From NCBI RefSeq assembly GCF_003254665.1, contig NZ_QHGY01000001.1, forward strand, positions 434,001-498,000: DNA of 64,000 nt, written 5' to 3'. Positions within the stretch are counted from its first letter, which is position 1. Every line of letters begins with the position of its first letter. This DNA comes from Billgrantia lactosivorans (lineage in GTDB: Bacteria; Pseudomonadota; Gammaproteobacteria; Pseudomonadales; Halomonadaceae). A program made the position numbers and the translations under genes. Of the stretch, positions 7,506-17,173 are shown in pieces. The notes below the pieces were generated by a model. The model saw only the letters and a list, made by a program, of their open reading frames with translations, ran no database searches and was not told where the DNA came from.

Positions 7506-8501
7506 TCAGACGCTCTCGGCCAGCCGCCGATGCAGTTCGAGACGGCGCGAGTCGCTCATGAAGGCGGATTCGATGGCGGTGCCGGCGAGCTGGATGAAGG
7601 TCTCGCGCGACCAGCCGAACGCCTCGTGGCAGGCCACGAAGTTGTCCAGCATGCCGCCGCCGAAATAGGCCGGATCGTCGGAGTTGAGCGTCAGGCGCAG
7701 GCCGGCATCGAGCAGTTGGGGCAAGGGGTGCTCCTCGATATGCTCCACGACTTTCAAGCGCACGTTGGAGAGCGGGCAGACGGTGAGCACCACGCCCTGG
7801 TCGCGCAGCCGTGCGACCAGTGACGGGTCCTCCAGGCAGCGCACGCCGTGGTCGATGCGGCACACGTCGAGCAGGTCGAGCGCCTCGCGGATGTATTCGG
7901 CAGGACCCTCCTCGCCTGCATGAGCGACCCGGGGGATGCCCAGCATCTTCGCGCGCTGGAAGACCTCGGTGAACTTGGAGGGCGGATGGCCACGCTCGGC
8001 GCTGTCGAGCCCCACGGCATCGAGCATCTCCCAGTACGGCGCGGCGCTCTCCAGCACCTTCATCGCCTCGTCGGCGGGGCGGTCGCGCAGGAAGGCCATG
8101 ATCAGCGCCGTGGACATGCCCAGCTCGCGCTCGGCCTCGCGCCGGGCCAGGCTGAGCCCCTCCATGACGACGTCGAGCTCGACGCCGCGCGCCAGGTGGG
8201 CCTGGGGGTCGAAGTGCATCTCGACGTGCACCACGCCCTCGGCGTGGGCGCGACGGAAGTAGTCCATGGCCAGGTCGTGGAAGTCCTCGGCTCGCTTGAG
8301 CACGCTCATGCCCTGGTAATAGAGCTCGAGAAACGAGGGGAGATCGTCGAAATCATAGGCGGCCCGCACCGCTTCGACCGAGTCGAAGGGCAGCGTGACG
8401 CCGTTGCGCCTGGCCAGAGCGAACATCAGCTCCGGCTCCAGTGAGCCCTCGATATGCAGGTGGAGTTCGGCCTTCGGCAGTCGCTTCAGGAAATCGCGCA
8501 T
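7506..8501 (-). CDS. adenine/adenosine deaminase family protein, probably adenine deaminase
   Basis: The 331-residue amidohydrolase has the metal and catalytic motifs of the family: HLHIEGSLEP (H14, H16), HAGEEGPAEYI around residues 196-206, DHGVRCLED with the catalytic histidine, and TLNSDDPAYFG near 275-285. The HIEG and EEGP variants are those of the Aah1-like adenine deaminases rather than classical adenosine deaminase (HLDG, HAGE-xxG), so conversion of adenine to hypoxanthine is the more likely reaction. It is cytosolic, transcribed alone, and converges with the peroxidase. It fits with purine uptake by the NCS2 permease nearby. The adenine/adenosine choice needs enzyme data. Confidence 0.85.
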   Translation of the reverse strand: MRDFLKRLPKAELHLHIEGSLEPELMFALARRNGVTLPFDSVEAVRAAYDFDDLPSFLELYYQGMSVLKRAEDFHDLAMDYFRRAHAEGVVHVEMHFDPQAHLARGVELDVVMEGLSLARREAERELGMSTALIMAFLRDRPADEAMKVLESAAPYWEMLDAVGLDSAERGHPPSKFTEVFQRAKMLGIPRVAHAGEEGPAEYIREALDLLDVCRIDHGVRCLEDPSLVARLRDQGVVLTVCPLSNVRLKVVEHIEEHPLPQLLDAGLRLTLNSDDPAYFGGGMLDNFVACHEAFGWSRETFIQLAGTAIESAFMSDSRRLELHRRLAESV

Positions 8502-8526
8502 GGAGCACCTCGTCGCCTTTATGTCC

Positions 8527-10266
8527 TTATCCTGATGGATACATGGAATTTGCGCAAACGGTCAATTGCCCCTCCACGAGACGCCGCTCCCGGCTGATGC
8601 TCGGCGGATCGAACGCCCCGCCGTCGAGCTGGTGCACCAGGTAGAGCACGCTGCGGCCCACCAGCCAGCGATCGAGCCGGGATGACAGCCGCGCGACGGT
8701 GGCGGCGTCCAATCCGGCGAACGGTTCGTCGAGAATGACCAGGCCCGGGTCGCGCAGCCACAGCCGGGCCAGCGCCAGGCGCCGCGCCTGGCCTCCCGAG
8801 AGCGCCCGCCCGCCTTCGCCCACCGCCGTGGCCAGCCCATGCGGAAGCGTGTCGCCCCACTCCGCCAGTCCGACCCAGTCGAGGGCCTGCCACAGCCGCG
8901 CGTCGCTGGCATCGGGTGCGGCCAGCCGCAGGTTGGTCGCCAGGCTGTCCTGAAACAGGTCGATGCGCTGGCCGAGGATGGCGACACGCTCGCGCAGCGA
9001 GCGCTCCGCGACCTGAGCGAGGGGCACGCCGCCTACCATTATGCTTCCATGGTCGGGCGGCAGGCGCCGGGTCAGCAGCGCCGCCACGCTGCTCTTACCG
9101 GCCCCGGAGGCGCCGGTCAGGGCCAGCCGCTCGCCCGGGCTCAGCTCGAGCTGGATATCCCGCAGCGCGGGCGTGAGCGCAGCGGGATAATGCAGCCCGA
9201 TGTCTTCCAGGCGCACCGCCAACGGGCCGCCGGGCAGGCTGGCGTCTCCCTTCCCGAAGCCATTCCCGCTCGCCCGTTCCACCGCGTTGAGCCGCACGGC
9301 CGCGCCGCGGGTCGCCCCCAGTTGGGTGAACGGCCCCGGCAGCAGCGCCAACGCCTCGCCGACGGCCAGCACCGCGAGCGGCAGCATGACCATCACGGCG
9401 CCGCCGATCGAGCCCTGCTGCCAGGCCAGCGCGGCCAGCCACAGTGCCATCACCACGCCCAGGCCGACCACCAGGTTGACCAGGGCGCTGCCGAAGGCGG
9501 CCACCCTGCCCGTACGGCGCTGGTCGCGATACAGCCCCGCCTCGTACTGGCGAAGCCCGGCCCGATGCCAGGCCTGGCTGCCGTAGGCCTCGAGCTCGGC
9601 AAGGCCGGTCAGGTGCTCGATGGCCTGGCTGCGCAGGCGTTGCTGATGCTCGACCTGGCGCCGGCTGGCGGCCATGCCCAGCCACGCCTGCCCCGCCGTC
9701 AGCCAGGCCCAGGCGGGCAGCAGCAGCGCCAGCAGCGCCACACCGGCGAGCGGCACCCACAGCGCCACGAAGGCGGCGACCAGCACCACCGCCGCCAGCG
9801 CCACCAGCGGCGGTGCCAGCAGCCGCAGGTAGAGGCTGTCGAGGGTGTCGATGTCGGCGGTCAGCCGGTTGAGCCAGTCGCTGGCACGCTGCCGGGCCAG
9901 GCTGCGATCATCGAGCGCGGCCATGGCGGCGAACAGCCGACCGCGCAGGTCGGCGAGCAGGCGCAGCACGGTGTCGTGGTTGTAGAGTCGCTCCCCGTAG
10001 CGCGCCACGGTGCGGCTCAGGGCGAAGAAGCGTATCCCGCCGCCCGGCACGTAGACGTCGAGACTCACCGCCAACCCCATCGCCAGGCCCAGGCCGGTGA
10101 GCGCGCTGGCGGCGATGAACCAGCCCGACAGCGCCAGCAGGCCGATCGCCGAGAACAGCGTCAGCGCCAGCAGCAGCACGCCGATGACCAGCCGCCGCGG
10201 GCGACGGGCCAGCAGCCGCAGCCAGGGCGCCAGGGCGGCCCGCAGCGGTTCATCGCTCATCGGCAC
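8527..10266 (-). CDS. cydC: CydC, thiol-reductant ABC exporter subunit
   Basis: The 579-residue fused membrane-ATPase half-transporter has an N-terminal six-helix exporter domain to about residue 320 and a C-terminal nucleotide-binding domain. The domain shows Walker A GASGAGKSS, signature LSGGQARR and Walker B LVILDEPFAGLD. With CydD it exports cysteine and glutathione to the periplasm, needed for assembly of the bd oxidase haems. It overlaps the 3' end of cydD by 17 bp, and an ATG two codons further in (10260) is an equal start candidate. It is the last gene of cydABDC. Confidence 0.92.
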   Translation of the reverse strand: MPMSDEPLRAALAPWLRLLARRPRRLVIGVLLLALTLFSAIGLLALSGWFIAASALTGLGLAMGLAVSLDVYVPGGGIRFFALSRTVARYGERLYNHDTVLRLLADLRGRLFAAMAALDDRSLARQRASDWLNRLTADIDTLDSLYLRLLAPPLVALAAVVLVAAFVALWVPLAGVALLALLLPAWAWLTAGQAWLGMAASRRQVEHQQRLRSQAIEHLTGLAELEAYGSQAWHRAGLRQYEAGLYRDQRRTGRVAAFGSALVNLVVGLGVVMALWLAALAWQQGSIGGAVMVMLPLAVLAVGEALALLPGPFTQLGATRGAAVRLNAVERASGNGFGKGDASLPGGPLAVRLEDIGLHYPAALTPALRDIQLELSPGERLALTGASGAGKSSVAALLTRRLPPDHGSIMVGGVPLAQVAERSLRERVAILGQRIDLFQDSLATNLRLAAPDASDARLWQALDWVGLAEWGDTLPHGLATAVGEGGRALSGGQARRLALARLWLRDPGLVILDEPFAGLDAATVARLSSRLDRWLVGRSVLYLVHQLDGGAFDPPSISRERRLVEGQLTVCANSMYPSG

Positions 10267-11941
10267 GCCCTCCTGCCGAGTGACACACGCGGCCCGCGTC
10301 GAGGGCCAGGCGCCGTTCCGCCATGGCCATCAGCGCGGGATGGTGGGTGGCGATGACCAGCGCCCGGCCCTCGCCGGCCAGCCGACGCAGCGACGCGACG
10401 ACCCGCGCCTCGCTCGCCTCGTCGAGGCTGGCGGTGGGCTCGTCGAGCAGCACCAGCTCGGCGTCCGAGAGGAACACGCGGGCCAGCGCCAGGCGCTGCG
10501 CCTGGCCGCCCGACAGGCCCGAGCCACGCTCGCCAAGGCCGGTGTCGATCCCCCGGGGCAGCGCGGCCACCAGCTCGGCCAGCCCGGCCCGTTCGAGCGC
10601 CTGCTGCAGTTCGGCCTCGCTCGCCTGGGGCGCGGCCAGGCGCAGGTTGTCGGCCAGGCTGCCGTGGATCAGCAGCGGACGCTGATCCATCCAGGCGATA
10701 CGCAGCGGCTCCCGCACGCGGCGTGCTCCCTGGTCCGGGGTCACGAAGCCCGCCAGCAGTTGCAGCAGCGCCGACTTGCCGGCCCCGGAGGGCCCGCTGA
10801 CCACCAGCGTCTCGCCGGCGGTCACCGCGATGCTGAGCGGCCCCAGTACCTGGCCGCGCCCCGGGTGCGACAGGGTCACGCCCTCCAGGGCCAGCAGCCG
10901 CTCGTCGGAGGACGGCAGCGCTGCACCGCCGTCGGCCCGGCGCAGCGGCTCGGCGAGCAGTGCCAGCATGCCGTCGGCGGCGCCCAGCGCCGCGGCGCGG
11001 TCGTGGTAGTGCTGCGCCAGGCTGCGCAGCGGCTGGAAGAATTCCGGCGCCAGCAGCAGCACCAGCAGGCCGCTGAACAAGCTCAATTCCGCCGCGGGAC
11101 CCAAGTCGATGTACCCCAGCAGGCCGAAGCCCACATAGATGGCGACCACGGCGATCGACACCGAGGCGAAGAACTCGAGCACCGCCGAGGAGAGGAAAGC
11201 CACCCGCAGCGTGCGCATGCTCAGGCGCCGGTAGCGATCCGCCGCCGCGTGGACTTCGATGCCGGCTTCGCGGGTACGATGAAAGAGCTGCAGCGTGGCG
11301 ATGCCCCGCACGCGGTCGAGGAAGTGGCCCGAGAGCCGGCTGACGGCGGCGAACTGGTCGCGGTTCAGGCGCTCGGCGCCCATGCCCACCAGCGCCATGA
11401 ACAGCGGGATCAGGGGCGCGGCCAGCAGCAGGAACAGCGCCGCCAGCCAGTCGAGCCACGCCACCACCAGCAGGATCAGCAGCGGGATCGCCACGCTCAG
11501 GCGCAGTTGCGGCAGGAAGCGGGCGAAATAGCCGTCGAGCGCCTCGACCTGCTCGACCAGCTGGCTGGCCAGGCCGGCCGAGTGGCGGGCGCCGGCCCGT
11601 ACCGGCCCCATTGCGGCGAGGTGGTCCAGCAGTTCGCTGCGGATCGCCCGGCGTATGCGCAGGCTCGCCTCCTGGCCTGCCACCTCCTGCCCCCACTGGC
11701 ACAGCGCCCTGGCCAGCAGCACGACGACCAGGGCGAGGAAGGCCCAGCCCAGCGCGCCGAGCGGCTCGCCCGCGACCAGCAGCCGGCTGACGATCCACGC
11801 CAGCAGGGCCATCTGGGCCACCGTCAGCGCGCCGACGGCGATTCCCGCCGCGGCCGCCAGGCCCAGCCAGTGGCGCTGGCCGGCGGCATGGGCGGCCAGC
11901 CAGCGCCTCGGTGTGGAGGCCGCGTGAGCGTCGGACGTCAT
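10250..11941 (-). CDS. cydD: CydD, thiol-reductant ABC exporter subunit
   Basis: The 563-residue partner of CydC has the same layout: six membrane helices to about residue 320, then an ATPase domain with GPSGAGKSALLQLL, LSGGQAQRLALAR and LVLLDEPTASLD. The segment LAPEFFQPLRSLAQHYHDRAAALGA between the two domains is characteristic of CydD. It starts 4 bp after cydB and overlaps cydC, so all four cyd genes are translated as one unit. No CydX-sized frame fits in the 4-bp gap to cydB. Confidence 0.92.
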   Translation of the reverse strand: MTSDAHAASTPRRWLAAHAAGQRHWLGLAAAAGIAVGALTVAQMALLAWIVSRLLVAGEPLGALGWAFLALVVVLLARALCQWGQEVAGQEASLRIRRAIRSELLDHLAAMGPVRAGARHSAGLASQLVEQVEALDGYFARFLPQLRLSVAIPLLILLVVAWLDWLAALFLLLAAPLIPLFMALVGMGAERLNRDQFAAVSRLSGHFLDRVRGIATLQLFHRTREAGIEVHAAADRYRRLSMRTLRVAFLSSAVLEFFASVSIAVVAIYVGFGLLGYIDLGPAAELSLFSGLLVLLLAPEFFQPLRSLAQHYHDRAAALGAADGMLALLAEPLRRADGGAALPSSDERLLALEGVTLSHPGRGQVLGPLSIAVTAGETLVVSGPSGAGKSALLQLLAGFVTPDQGARRVREPLRIAWMDQRPLLIHGSLADNLRLAAPQASEAELQQALERAGLAELVAALPRGIDTGLGERGSGLSGGQAQRLALARVFLSDAELVLLDEPTASLDEASEARVVASLRRLAGEGRALVIATHHPALMAMAERRLALDAGRVCHSAGGRADER

Positions 11942-11945
11942 GGGC

Positions 11946-12956
11946 TCAGTGGTAGCCCTCGCCGGCCCGCACCTTGCCGCGGAACACCCAGTAGGACCAG
12001 AAGGTATAGACCAGCACGAAGGGCAGCACGAAGAGCACGCCGATCAGCAGGAAGAGCTGGGATTCCGGGGCGGAGGCGGCATCCCAGATGGTGTAGTTGG
12101 GCGGCACGATCCACGGCCACTTGCTGACCACCAGGCCCAGGTAGGTGAACAGGAAGGTGCCCAGCGTGGCGATGAACGGCAGCACCTCGTGGCCGCGGCG
12201 CGACGCCCAGTACACCGTGAACATGCACAGCAGGGTCAACGCGGGCAGGACCCAGATCACGTGCAGGTGGCCGAACCACCGCTCCCACACGACGTCGTTC
12301 ACCAGCGGCGTCCAGATGCTGATGATGCCGAAGATCACCAGCACGGCCAGCAGCAACGGCGTGGTCAACCGGTAGGCCCACTGCTGGATGTAGCCCTCCG
12401 ACTTGAGAATCAGCCAGGTGGTGCCGAGTAGCGCGTAGCCGATCATGATGCCGATGCCGGTCAGCACGGTGAACGGCGTCAGCCAGTCGAACGCCCCCCC
12501 GACGTAGACCATGTCCTCGGTCTCGAACCCCTGGATGTAGGTACCCACCACGGCGCCCTGAGCGAAGGCCGCCACGGCGGAACCGCCGCTGAAGGCGAGG
12601 TTCCACAGCCGCCGGCCGCGCCGATCGCGACGCGACTTGAAGCGCAGCTCGAAGGCCACGCCGCGGAACACCAGCCCCGCCAGCATCAGGAACACGCCGA
12701 TGTACAGGGCCGGCAGGAACACCGAGTAGACCAGCGGGAAGGCCGCCAGCAGCCCGGCGCCGCCGAGCACCAGCCAGGTCTCGTTGCCGTCCCATACCGG
12801 GGCGACGGAGTTCATCATCACGTCGCGGGCGTCCTCGTCCGGGGCGAACGGAAAGAGGATACCGAGCCCCAGGTCGAAGCCGTCCATCAGCACGTACATC
12901 ATGATGCCGAAGCCGATGATCAGCGCCCAGATCAGCGACAGGTCGAACATTTCCAT
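11946..12956 (-). CDS. cydB: bd-type ubiquinol oxidase subunit II (CydB/CioB)
   Basis: The 336-residue subunit begins MEMFDLSLIWALIIGFGIMMYVLMDGFDLG, the standard CydB N-terminus, and shows the conserved WDGNETWLVLGG motif near residues 56-67, GVAFELRFK and the late PPNYTIWDAA segment. Eight to nine membrane helices are expected. A longer open frame extends upstream into cydA, but the ATG at 12956, 2 bp after the cydA stop, is the correct start by family length. With CydA it forms the quinol oxidase that reduces oxygen to water without pumping protons. Confidence 0.94.
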   Translation of the reverse strand: MEMFDLSLIWALIIGFGIMMYVLMDGFDLGLGILFPFAPDEDARDVMMNSVAPVWDGNETWLVLGGAGLLAAFPLVYSVFLPALYIGVFLMLAGLVFRGVAFELRFKSRRDRRGRRLWNLAFSGGSAVAAFAQGAVVGTYIQGFETEDMVYVGGAFDWLTPFTVLTGIGIMIGYALLGTTWLILKSEGYIQQWAYRLTTPLLLAVLVIFGIISIWTPLVNDVVWERWFGHLHVIWVLPALTLLCMFTVYWASRRGHEVLPFIATLGTFLFTYLGLVVSKWPWIVPPNYTIWDAASAPESQLFLLIGVLFVLPFVLVYTFWSYWVFRGKVRAGEGYH

Positions 12957-12958
12957 GA

Positions 12959-14371
12959 TCAGGCTCCCTCTCTGGACGGGTCGTCGTCGAATGGGGTGTG
13001 GGTCGCCGACCAGGGCCGCTTGGGGGTCTCGAAGTCGTCGACCACCAGCTCCTCGTCCTTCGGCTGCATGCCGTAGCGGATCACGCGGGTGAGATAGTAG
13101 GTGCCGGCATAGAAGATCACGCCGTAGACCGCCATGTAGCCGAGCAGGGTAAACAGCGCCATGCCCCCCGTCAGCGACGGCGTGACGCCCTCCTCGTGGG
13201 TCATCATGCCGTAGACCAGCCACGGCGCCCGTCCCGACTCGGTGGTGATCCAGCCGGCCAGCACGGCGACGAAGGGCGTGACGGACATCAAGCGCAGCGT
13301 CTGCAGGAAGGGGCGCGAACGGTAGACCCGGCCGCCGCGGCGCAGGTAGAGCCCCGCCAGCGAGACGGCGATCATCAGCAGGCCGAGGCCGACCATCACG
13401 CGAAACGACCAGAACACGATCGCCACCGGCGGCTGCTCCTCGGGCGGCGCCTCGACGATGCCGGGTATCTCGCCGTCGAGCTCATGGGTCAGGATCAGGC
13501 TCGCCGCATAGGGGATGCCGATCTCGAAGCGGTTCTGCTGCGCCTCCTGGTCCGGCAGGGCAAAGACCAGGAACGGCGCGCCGCGCCGGGTCTCCCAGTT
13601 GCCCTCCATGGCGGAGAGCTTGACCGGCTGGTGCTCGAAGGTGTTGAGGCCGTGGAAGTCGCCCACCAGCGCCTGGGTGGGGGTCAGCACCAGCAGCATC
13701 CACAGGCACATCGAGAGCGCCTTGCGGTTGGCCTCGACGTCGCGCCCGATGAGCAGGTACCAGGCGCTCACCCCGGCCACCACGAAGCCGCCGGTGATGA
13801 ACGAGGCCATGGCCATGTGGGCCAGGCGGAACGGGAACGAGGGGTTGAAGATCGCCTCGCTCCACGAGGTGACGCGGAAGGTGCCCTCGACCAGCTCGAC
13901 TCCCGCCGGGGTGTGCATCCAGCTGTTGGCGGCCAGGATCCAGAAGGTGGAGATGAAGGTGCCCAGGGCGACCATGACGGCGGCGAACAGGTGGACGCCC
14001 TGGGGCACCCGGCCGCGCCCGAACAGCAGCACGCCGAGGAAGGCCGCCTCGAGGAAGAAGGCGGTCACCACCTCGTAGCTCAACAGCGGCCCGATGAAGT
14101 TGGCGCTGGCCTGGGAAAAGTTGCTCCAGTTGGTGCCGAACTGGAAGGACATCACGATGCCGGACACCACCCCCATGCCGAAGGCCACCGCAAAGACCCG
14201 GGTCCACAGCTGTGCCAGGCGGTCCCAGGCGGGATTGCGCGTCTTGTAGAACAGCCCGTGGAGCACGGCGATGTAGGACGCCAGGCCGATGGTGAAGACC
14301 GGAAAGATGGCGTGGAAGGAGACCACGAAGGCGAACTGCAATCGCGAAAGCAATACGGGATCAAGCTCCAT
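12959..14371 (-). CDS. cydA: bd-type ubiquinol oxidase subunit I, short-Q-loop (CioA-like)
   Basis: The 470-residue haem-bearing subunit has ligands H20 and H185 with M326, plus E100 and E108 in the YEVVTAFFLEAAF segment of the haem b595/d region. Quinone-site residues K251 and E256 lie in HQPVKLSAMEGNWE. From there to M326 the Q-loop is about 65-70 residues shorter than in Escherichia coli CydA, which places it in the short-Q-loop group that includes cyanide-insensitive oxidases. It is first in cydABDC. Upstream is a 321-bp gap. Only a weak half ANR-like site was seen there, so oxygen control is plausible but not shown. Confidence 0.93.
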   Translation of the reverse strand: MELDPVLLSRLQFAFVVSFHAIFPVFTIGLASYIAVLHGLFYKTRNPAWDRLAQLWTRVFAVAFGMGVVSGIVMSFQFGTNWSNFSQASANFIGPLLSYEVVTAFFLEAAFLGVLLFGRGRVPQGVHLFAAVMVALGTFISTFWILAANSWMHTPAGVELVEGTFRVTSWSEAIFNPSFPFRLAHMAMASFITGGFVVAGVSAWYLLIGRDVEANRKALSMCLWMLLVLTPTQALVGDFHGLNTFEHQPVKLSAMEGNWETRRGAPFLVFALPDQEAQQNRFEIGIPYAASLILTHELDGEIPGIVEAPPEEQPPVAIVFWSFRVMVGLGLLMIAVSLAGLYLRRGGRVYRSRPFLQTLRLMSVTPFVAVLAGWITTESGRAPWLVYGMMTHEEGVTPSLTGGMALFTLLGYMAVYGVIFYAGTYYLTRVIRYGMQPKDEELVVDDFETPKRPWSATHTPFDDDPSREGA

Positions 14372-14692
14372 GACGTACCTCTCGGTTGCGAAAGAGTCAA
14401 CGTCTCAAGGGATGCGAAAGCACACGGGGTGCTGTTGTTGTGCTTCCGACCACGTCCTTCCTGGACATGGCGTGACGCATTTCACCTCGACACTCGGCTG
14501 AAGGTGTTCCAAGAGCCTAGAACAGCGCGGCCTGCAGGGCGGTGACACTTACAAAACCCTACACGCCACGACACTGTCCTGGATCAATACTCGTCACTGC
14601 CTTTTGTGCTTGCCGTCAGCCTACTAGAGGCTGGGCGCCGGGTCCCGGTTTCCTGCTGTGTCGGGATGTCGCAGCAGGGTGACCCGCCCTGG
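14372..14692. promoter_or_regulatory. intergenic region upstream of cydA
   Basis: This 321-bp gap between the exchanger gene and cydA must hold the cyd promoter, reading left. A TTGAT half-site (minus strand 14587-14583) with a poor second half is the only ANR/FNR-like sequence. A small 6-bp hairpin at 14617-14633 could help end the exchanger transcript. No gene was found. Confidence 0.3.
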
Positions 14693-15700
14693 CTAGAGCG
14701 CCCCGGCACTGCGCAGGACCAGGTGCACCATGAAAACGGTATAACCGACGAACAGCGCCAGCAGCATCCCGCCCTCGAGCCGGTTGATGCGCCCGGGCCG
14801 CCCCTTCCAGCCGATCGCGAAGGCCGTCATCAACAGCGTCATGACGGTCATCAGGGTCCAGTCGCGCATCAGCACCTCGGTACCCGCCTCGATGGGATGG
14901 ATGACCGCGGCCAGGCCCACCACGCCCAGCGTGTTGAACAGGTTGGAGCCGACCACGTTGCCCACCACCAGGTCGTGTTCGCCCTTGCGCAGGGCGCTGA
15001 AGGACGAGGCCAGCTCCGGCAGCGAGGTGCCGACGGCAACGATGGTCAGCCCGATGATCAGGTCGCTGACGCCGAAACCGACGGCGATCTCCACCGCGCC
15101 CCATACCAGCACCCGCGAGCTGAGCACCAGCAACAGCAGGCCGACGAAGGTCCAGATGACCCCGGCGCGCAGCGACATGGGGTGCGCCTGCAGGCTCTCC
15201 TCGGTCTCGTCACCCAGCGGGTCGGGACCGCTGCGCCGGGCCTGCCAGATGCTGTAGCCGACCATGACCGCCAGCAGCCCCAGCAGCAGCCCCCCTTCCG
15301 CTCGGCTAATCAGCCCGCCCCACATCAGCAGCGCCGAGAGCAGCGTCACTCCTACCAGCACGGGCAGCTCGCGGCGAATCACGCTGGAGTGCACCGTCAG
15401 CGGCGAGAGGATAGCCATCAGGCCCAGGATCAGGCCGATGTTGGCAATGTTGGAGCCGTAGCCGTTGCCCAGCGCCAGGCCCGGATTGCCCTGACCCGCC
15501 GCCAGCGAGGAAACCATCAGCTCCGGCGCCGAGGTGCCGAAGCCAATCACCAGCATGCCTACCAGCAAAGGCGACACGCCCAGACGTCGCGATGTCGCGG
15601 CCGCTCCGTCGACGAAGCGCTCGGCGCTCCACACCAGCAGCACGAGACCTGCCAACACGGCCAACAGGGGAAGTAACAAGGTCATCTCCTCGAGGAACAT
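14693..15700 (-). CDS. calcium/sodium antiporter, YrbG-type
   Basis: The 335-residue membrane protein has the two inverted alpha-repeats of the Ca2+/cation antiporter superfamily. Repeat one holds VIGFGTSAPELMVSS and YGSNIANIG, repeat two AVGTSLPELASS and VGSNLFNTLG. The acidic residue within each GTS-PE motif binds the ion. About ten hydrophobic helices split around a short hydrophilic linker near residues 155-175. It probably extrudes Ca2+ in exchange for Na+, which suits a salt-rich habitat. It is divergent from pqiA across 126 bp. Start ATG 15700 or the ATG five codons later. Confidence 0.9.
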   Translation of the reverse strand: MFLEEMTLLLPLLAVLAGLVLLVWSAERFVDGAAATSRRLGVSPLLVGMLVIGFGTSAPELMVSSLAAGQGNPGLALGNGYGSNIANIGLILGLMAILSPLTVHSSVIRRELPVLVGVTLLSALLMWGGLISRAEGGLLLGLLAVMVGYSIWQARRSGPDPLGDETEESLQAHPMSLRAGVIWTFVGLLLLVLSSRVLVWGAVEIAVGFGVSDLIIGLTIVAVGTSLPELASSFSALRKGEHDLVVGNVVGSNLFNTLGVVGLAAVIHPIEAGTEVLMRDWTLMTVMTLLMTAFAIGWKGRPGRINRLEGGMLLALFVGYTVFMVHLVLRSAGAL

Positions 15701-15826
15701 TCAGGGGCGAATGTTTGTATATGGTACGCGCGGCGTCAACATGCCACACTTCCCAGCAGCCGACACGGCTTTCCGATTACAGGACGAGGGCCGCCTCGCT
15801 CCATCAGCCTTCGAGTCGACTTATCA

Positions 15827-17173
15827 GTGCCCTACAGGTTTTCGCCCCCATCGCTCGTCCCGAGCGCTCCCCCCGTCGATCAGGCCCCGCCCGAGGCCCG
15901 TACCTCGCGCCGGCGCCTGCGCGCCTGCCACGAGTGCGACTGGCTGGTGGCACTGCCGCCGCTGCGCGGGGGCGAGCGGGCCGACTGTCCCCGCTGCGGG
16001 CACACCCTGGCGACACGCCACCACCGGCCCGCCCAGCGCAGCATGGCGCTGGCCATGGCGGCCATGGTGGCGCTGCTCCTGGCGATCTCGTTCCCCTTCG
16101 TCAGTTTCAGCAGCGGCGGGTTAGGCAACCGCATCGAGCTGACCCAGACGGCCACCACCCTGATCGGCTTCGACCAGCCGCTGGTGGCGATCGCGGTGAT
16201 CATGACGATCGCCGTGCTGCCGGGGCTCTACCTGCTCGGCGTGATGTGGCTGCAGCTGGGCCTGATGCAGGGTCAGCCGCTGCCGGCCAGCCGCACCATC
16301 GCACGCTCCCTGTCCCACCTCCATCCCTGGATGATGGCCGACGTGTTCATCATTGGCGCGCTGGTGAGCCTGATCAAGGTGGCGGACCTGGCCCAGGTGG
16401 AACTCGGCCTGTCGTTCTGGGCCTTCTGTGCCTTCGCCCTGCTGCTGCTGTTCACCACCCAGTCGATCGACTCCGACTGGATGTGGTTCTCGCTCGCCGG
16501 CGAGCCGCTCGCCCCAGAGGGCGCCCGCACCGGCGCGACCGCGGCCGAGCAGGGCCTGGCCGGCTGCCCCACCTGCGGGCTGGTCAACCGCCTGGCGGAA
16601 AACGGTCGCGGATACTGCCGACGCTGCGGCGAGCGGCTGCACGCACGGCTGCCGCACAGTCTGCAGCGCACCTGGGCGCTGCTTGCCGCCTCCGCGCTCA
16701 TGTACATCCCCGCCAACGTCTATCCGATCATGACCACCACGAGCCTCGGCCACAGCTCGCCCTCGACCATCATCGGCGGCGTGGTGGAGCTGATCCAGAT
16801 GGGCTCCCTGCCGGTGGCCGCGGTGATCTTCATGGCCAGCGTCATCGTTCCGGTGGGCAAGCTGGTGGCCCTGGCCTGGCTCTGCCTGGTGGTCAAGCGC
16901 AGCAACGAGCTCAACGCCAGCAACCGGACGCGCCTGTACCGCCTGACCGAATTCATCGGCCGCTGGTCGATGGTGGACGTCTTCGTGGTCGCCATCCTGG
17001 TGGCACTGATTCGCGCCGGCACGCTGATGTCGATCACCCCCGGCCCCGCCGCCCTGGCATTCGCCGCCGTGGTGGTACTGACCATGCTGGCCGCCATGAC
17101 CTTCGACCCCCGACTGATCTGGGACACGCCCCTGCCGCGTGACCGACACGACACGCAAGGAACCACCGGATGA
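15827..17173 (+). CDS. pqiA: PqiA, intermembrane transport inner-membrane protein
   Basis: The 448-residue protein has the duplicated PqiA layout. Each half starts with a zinc-ribbon-like cysteine cluster (C34, C37, C54, C57; then CPTC and CRRC near residues 245-270) followed by four membrane helices. PqiA anchors the PqiB MCE tunnel in the inner membrane for lipid trafficking and envelope stress resistance. The start appears to be a GTG at 15827 without a strong ribosome site, so the first about 25 residues are uncertain. It overlaps pqiB by 4 bp in the ATGA arrangement. Confidence 0.93.
   Translation: MPYRFSPPSLVPSAPPVDQAPPEARTSRRRLRACHECDWLVALPPLRGGERADCPRCGHTLATRHHRPAQRSMALAMAAMVALLLAISFPFVSFSSGGLGNRIELTQTATTLIGFDQPLVAIAVIMTIAVLPGLYLLGVMWLQLGLMQGQPLPASRTIARSLSHLHPWMMADVFIIGALVSLIKVADLAQVELGLSFWAFCAFALLLLFTTQSIDSDWMWFSLAGEPLAPEGARTGATAAEQGLAGCPTCGLVNRLAENGRGYCRRCGERLHARLPHSLQRTWALLAASALMYIPANVYPIMTTTSLGHSSPSTIIGGVVELIQMGSLPVAAVIFMASVIVPVGKLVALAWLCLVVKRSNELNASNRTRLYRLTEFIGRWSMVDVFVVAILVALIRAGTLMSITPGPAALAFAAVVVLTMLAAMTFDPRLIWDTPLPRDRHDTQGTTG

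Noticed and set aside
11942..11945. CydX subunit gene in the cyd operon
   Set aside because: The gap between cydB and cydD is 4 bp and no small membrane ORF follows cydC.
10097..12127. Very long open frame on the plus strand opposite cydD/cydC
   Set aside because: Composition is Gln/Arg/His/Ala-rich with no domain; it mirrors the real genes and is a product of high GC. Similar long antisense frames oppose rhlE-MFS (19583-22024), the exporter permease (23677-25599), acnB (40493-42592), ppsA (48264-50591) and the CoA-transferase (51465-53708).
14574..14587. ANR/FNR box upstream of cydA
   Set aside because: Only the TTGAT half matches; the second half agrees at 2 of 5 positions.
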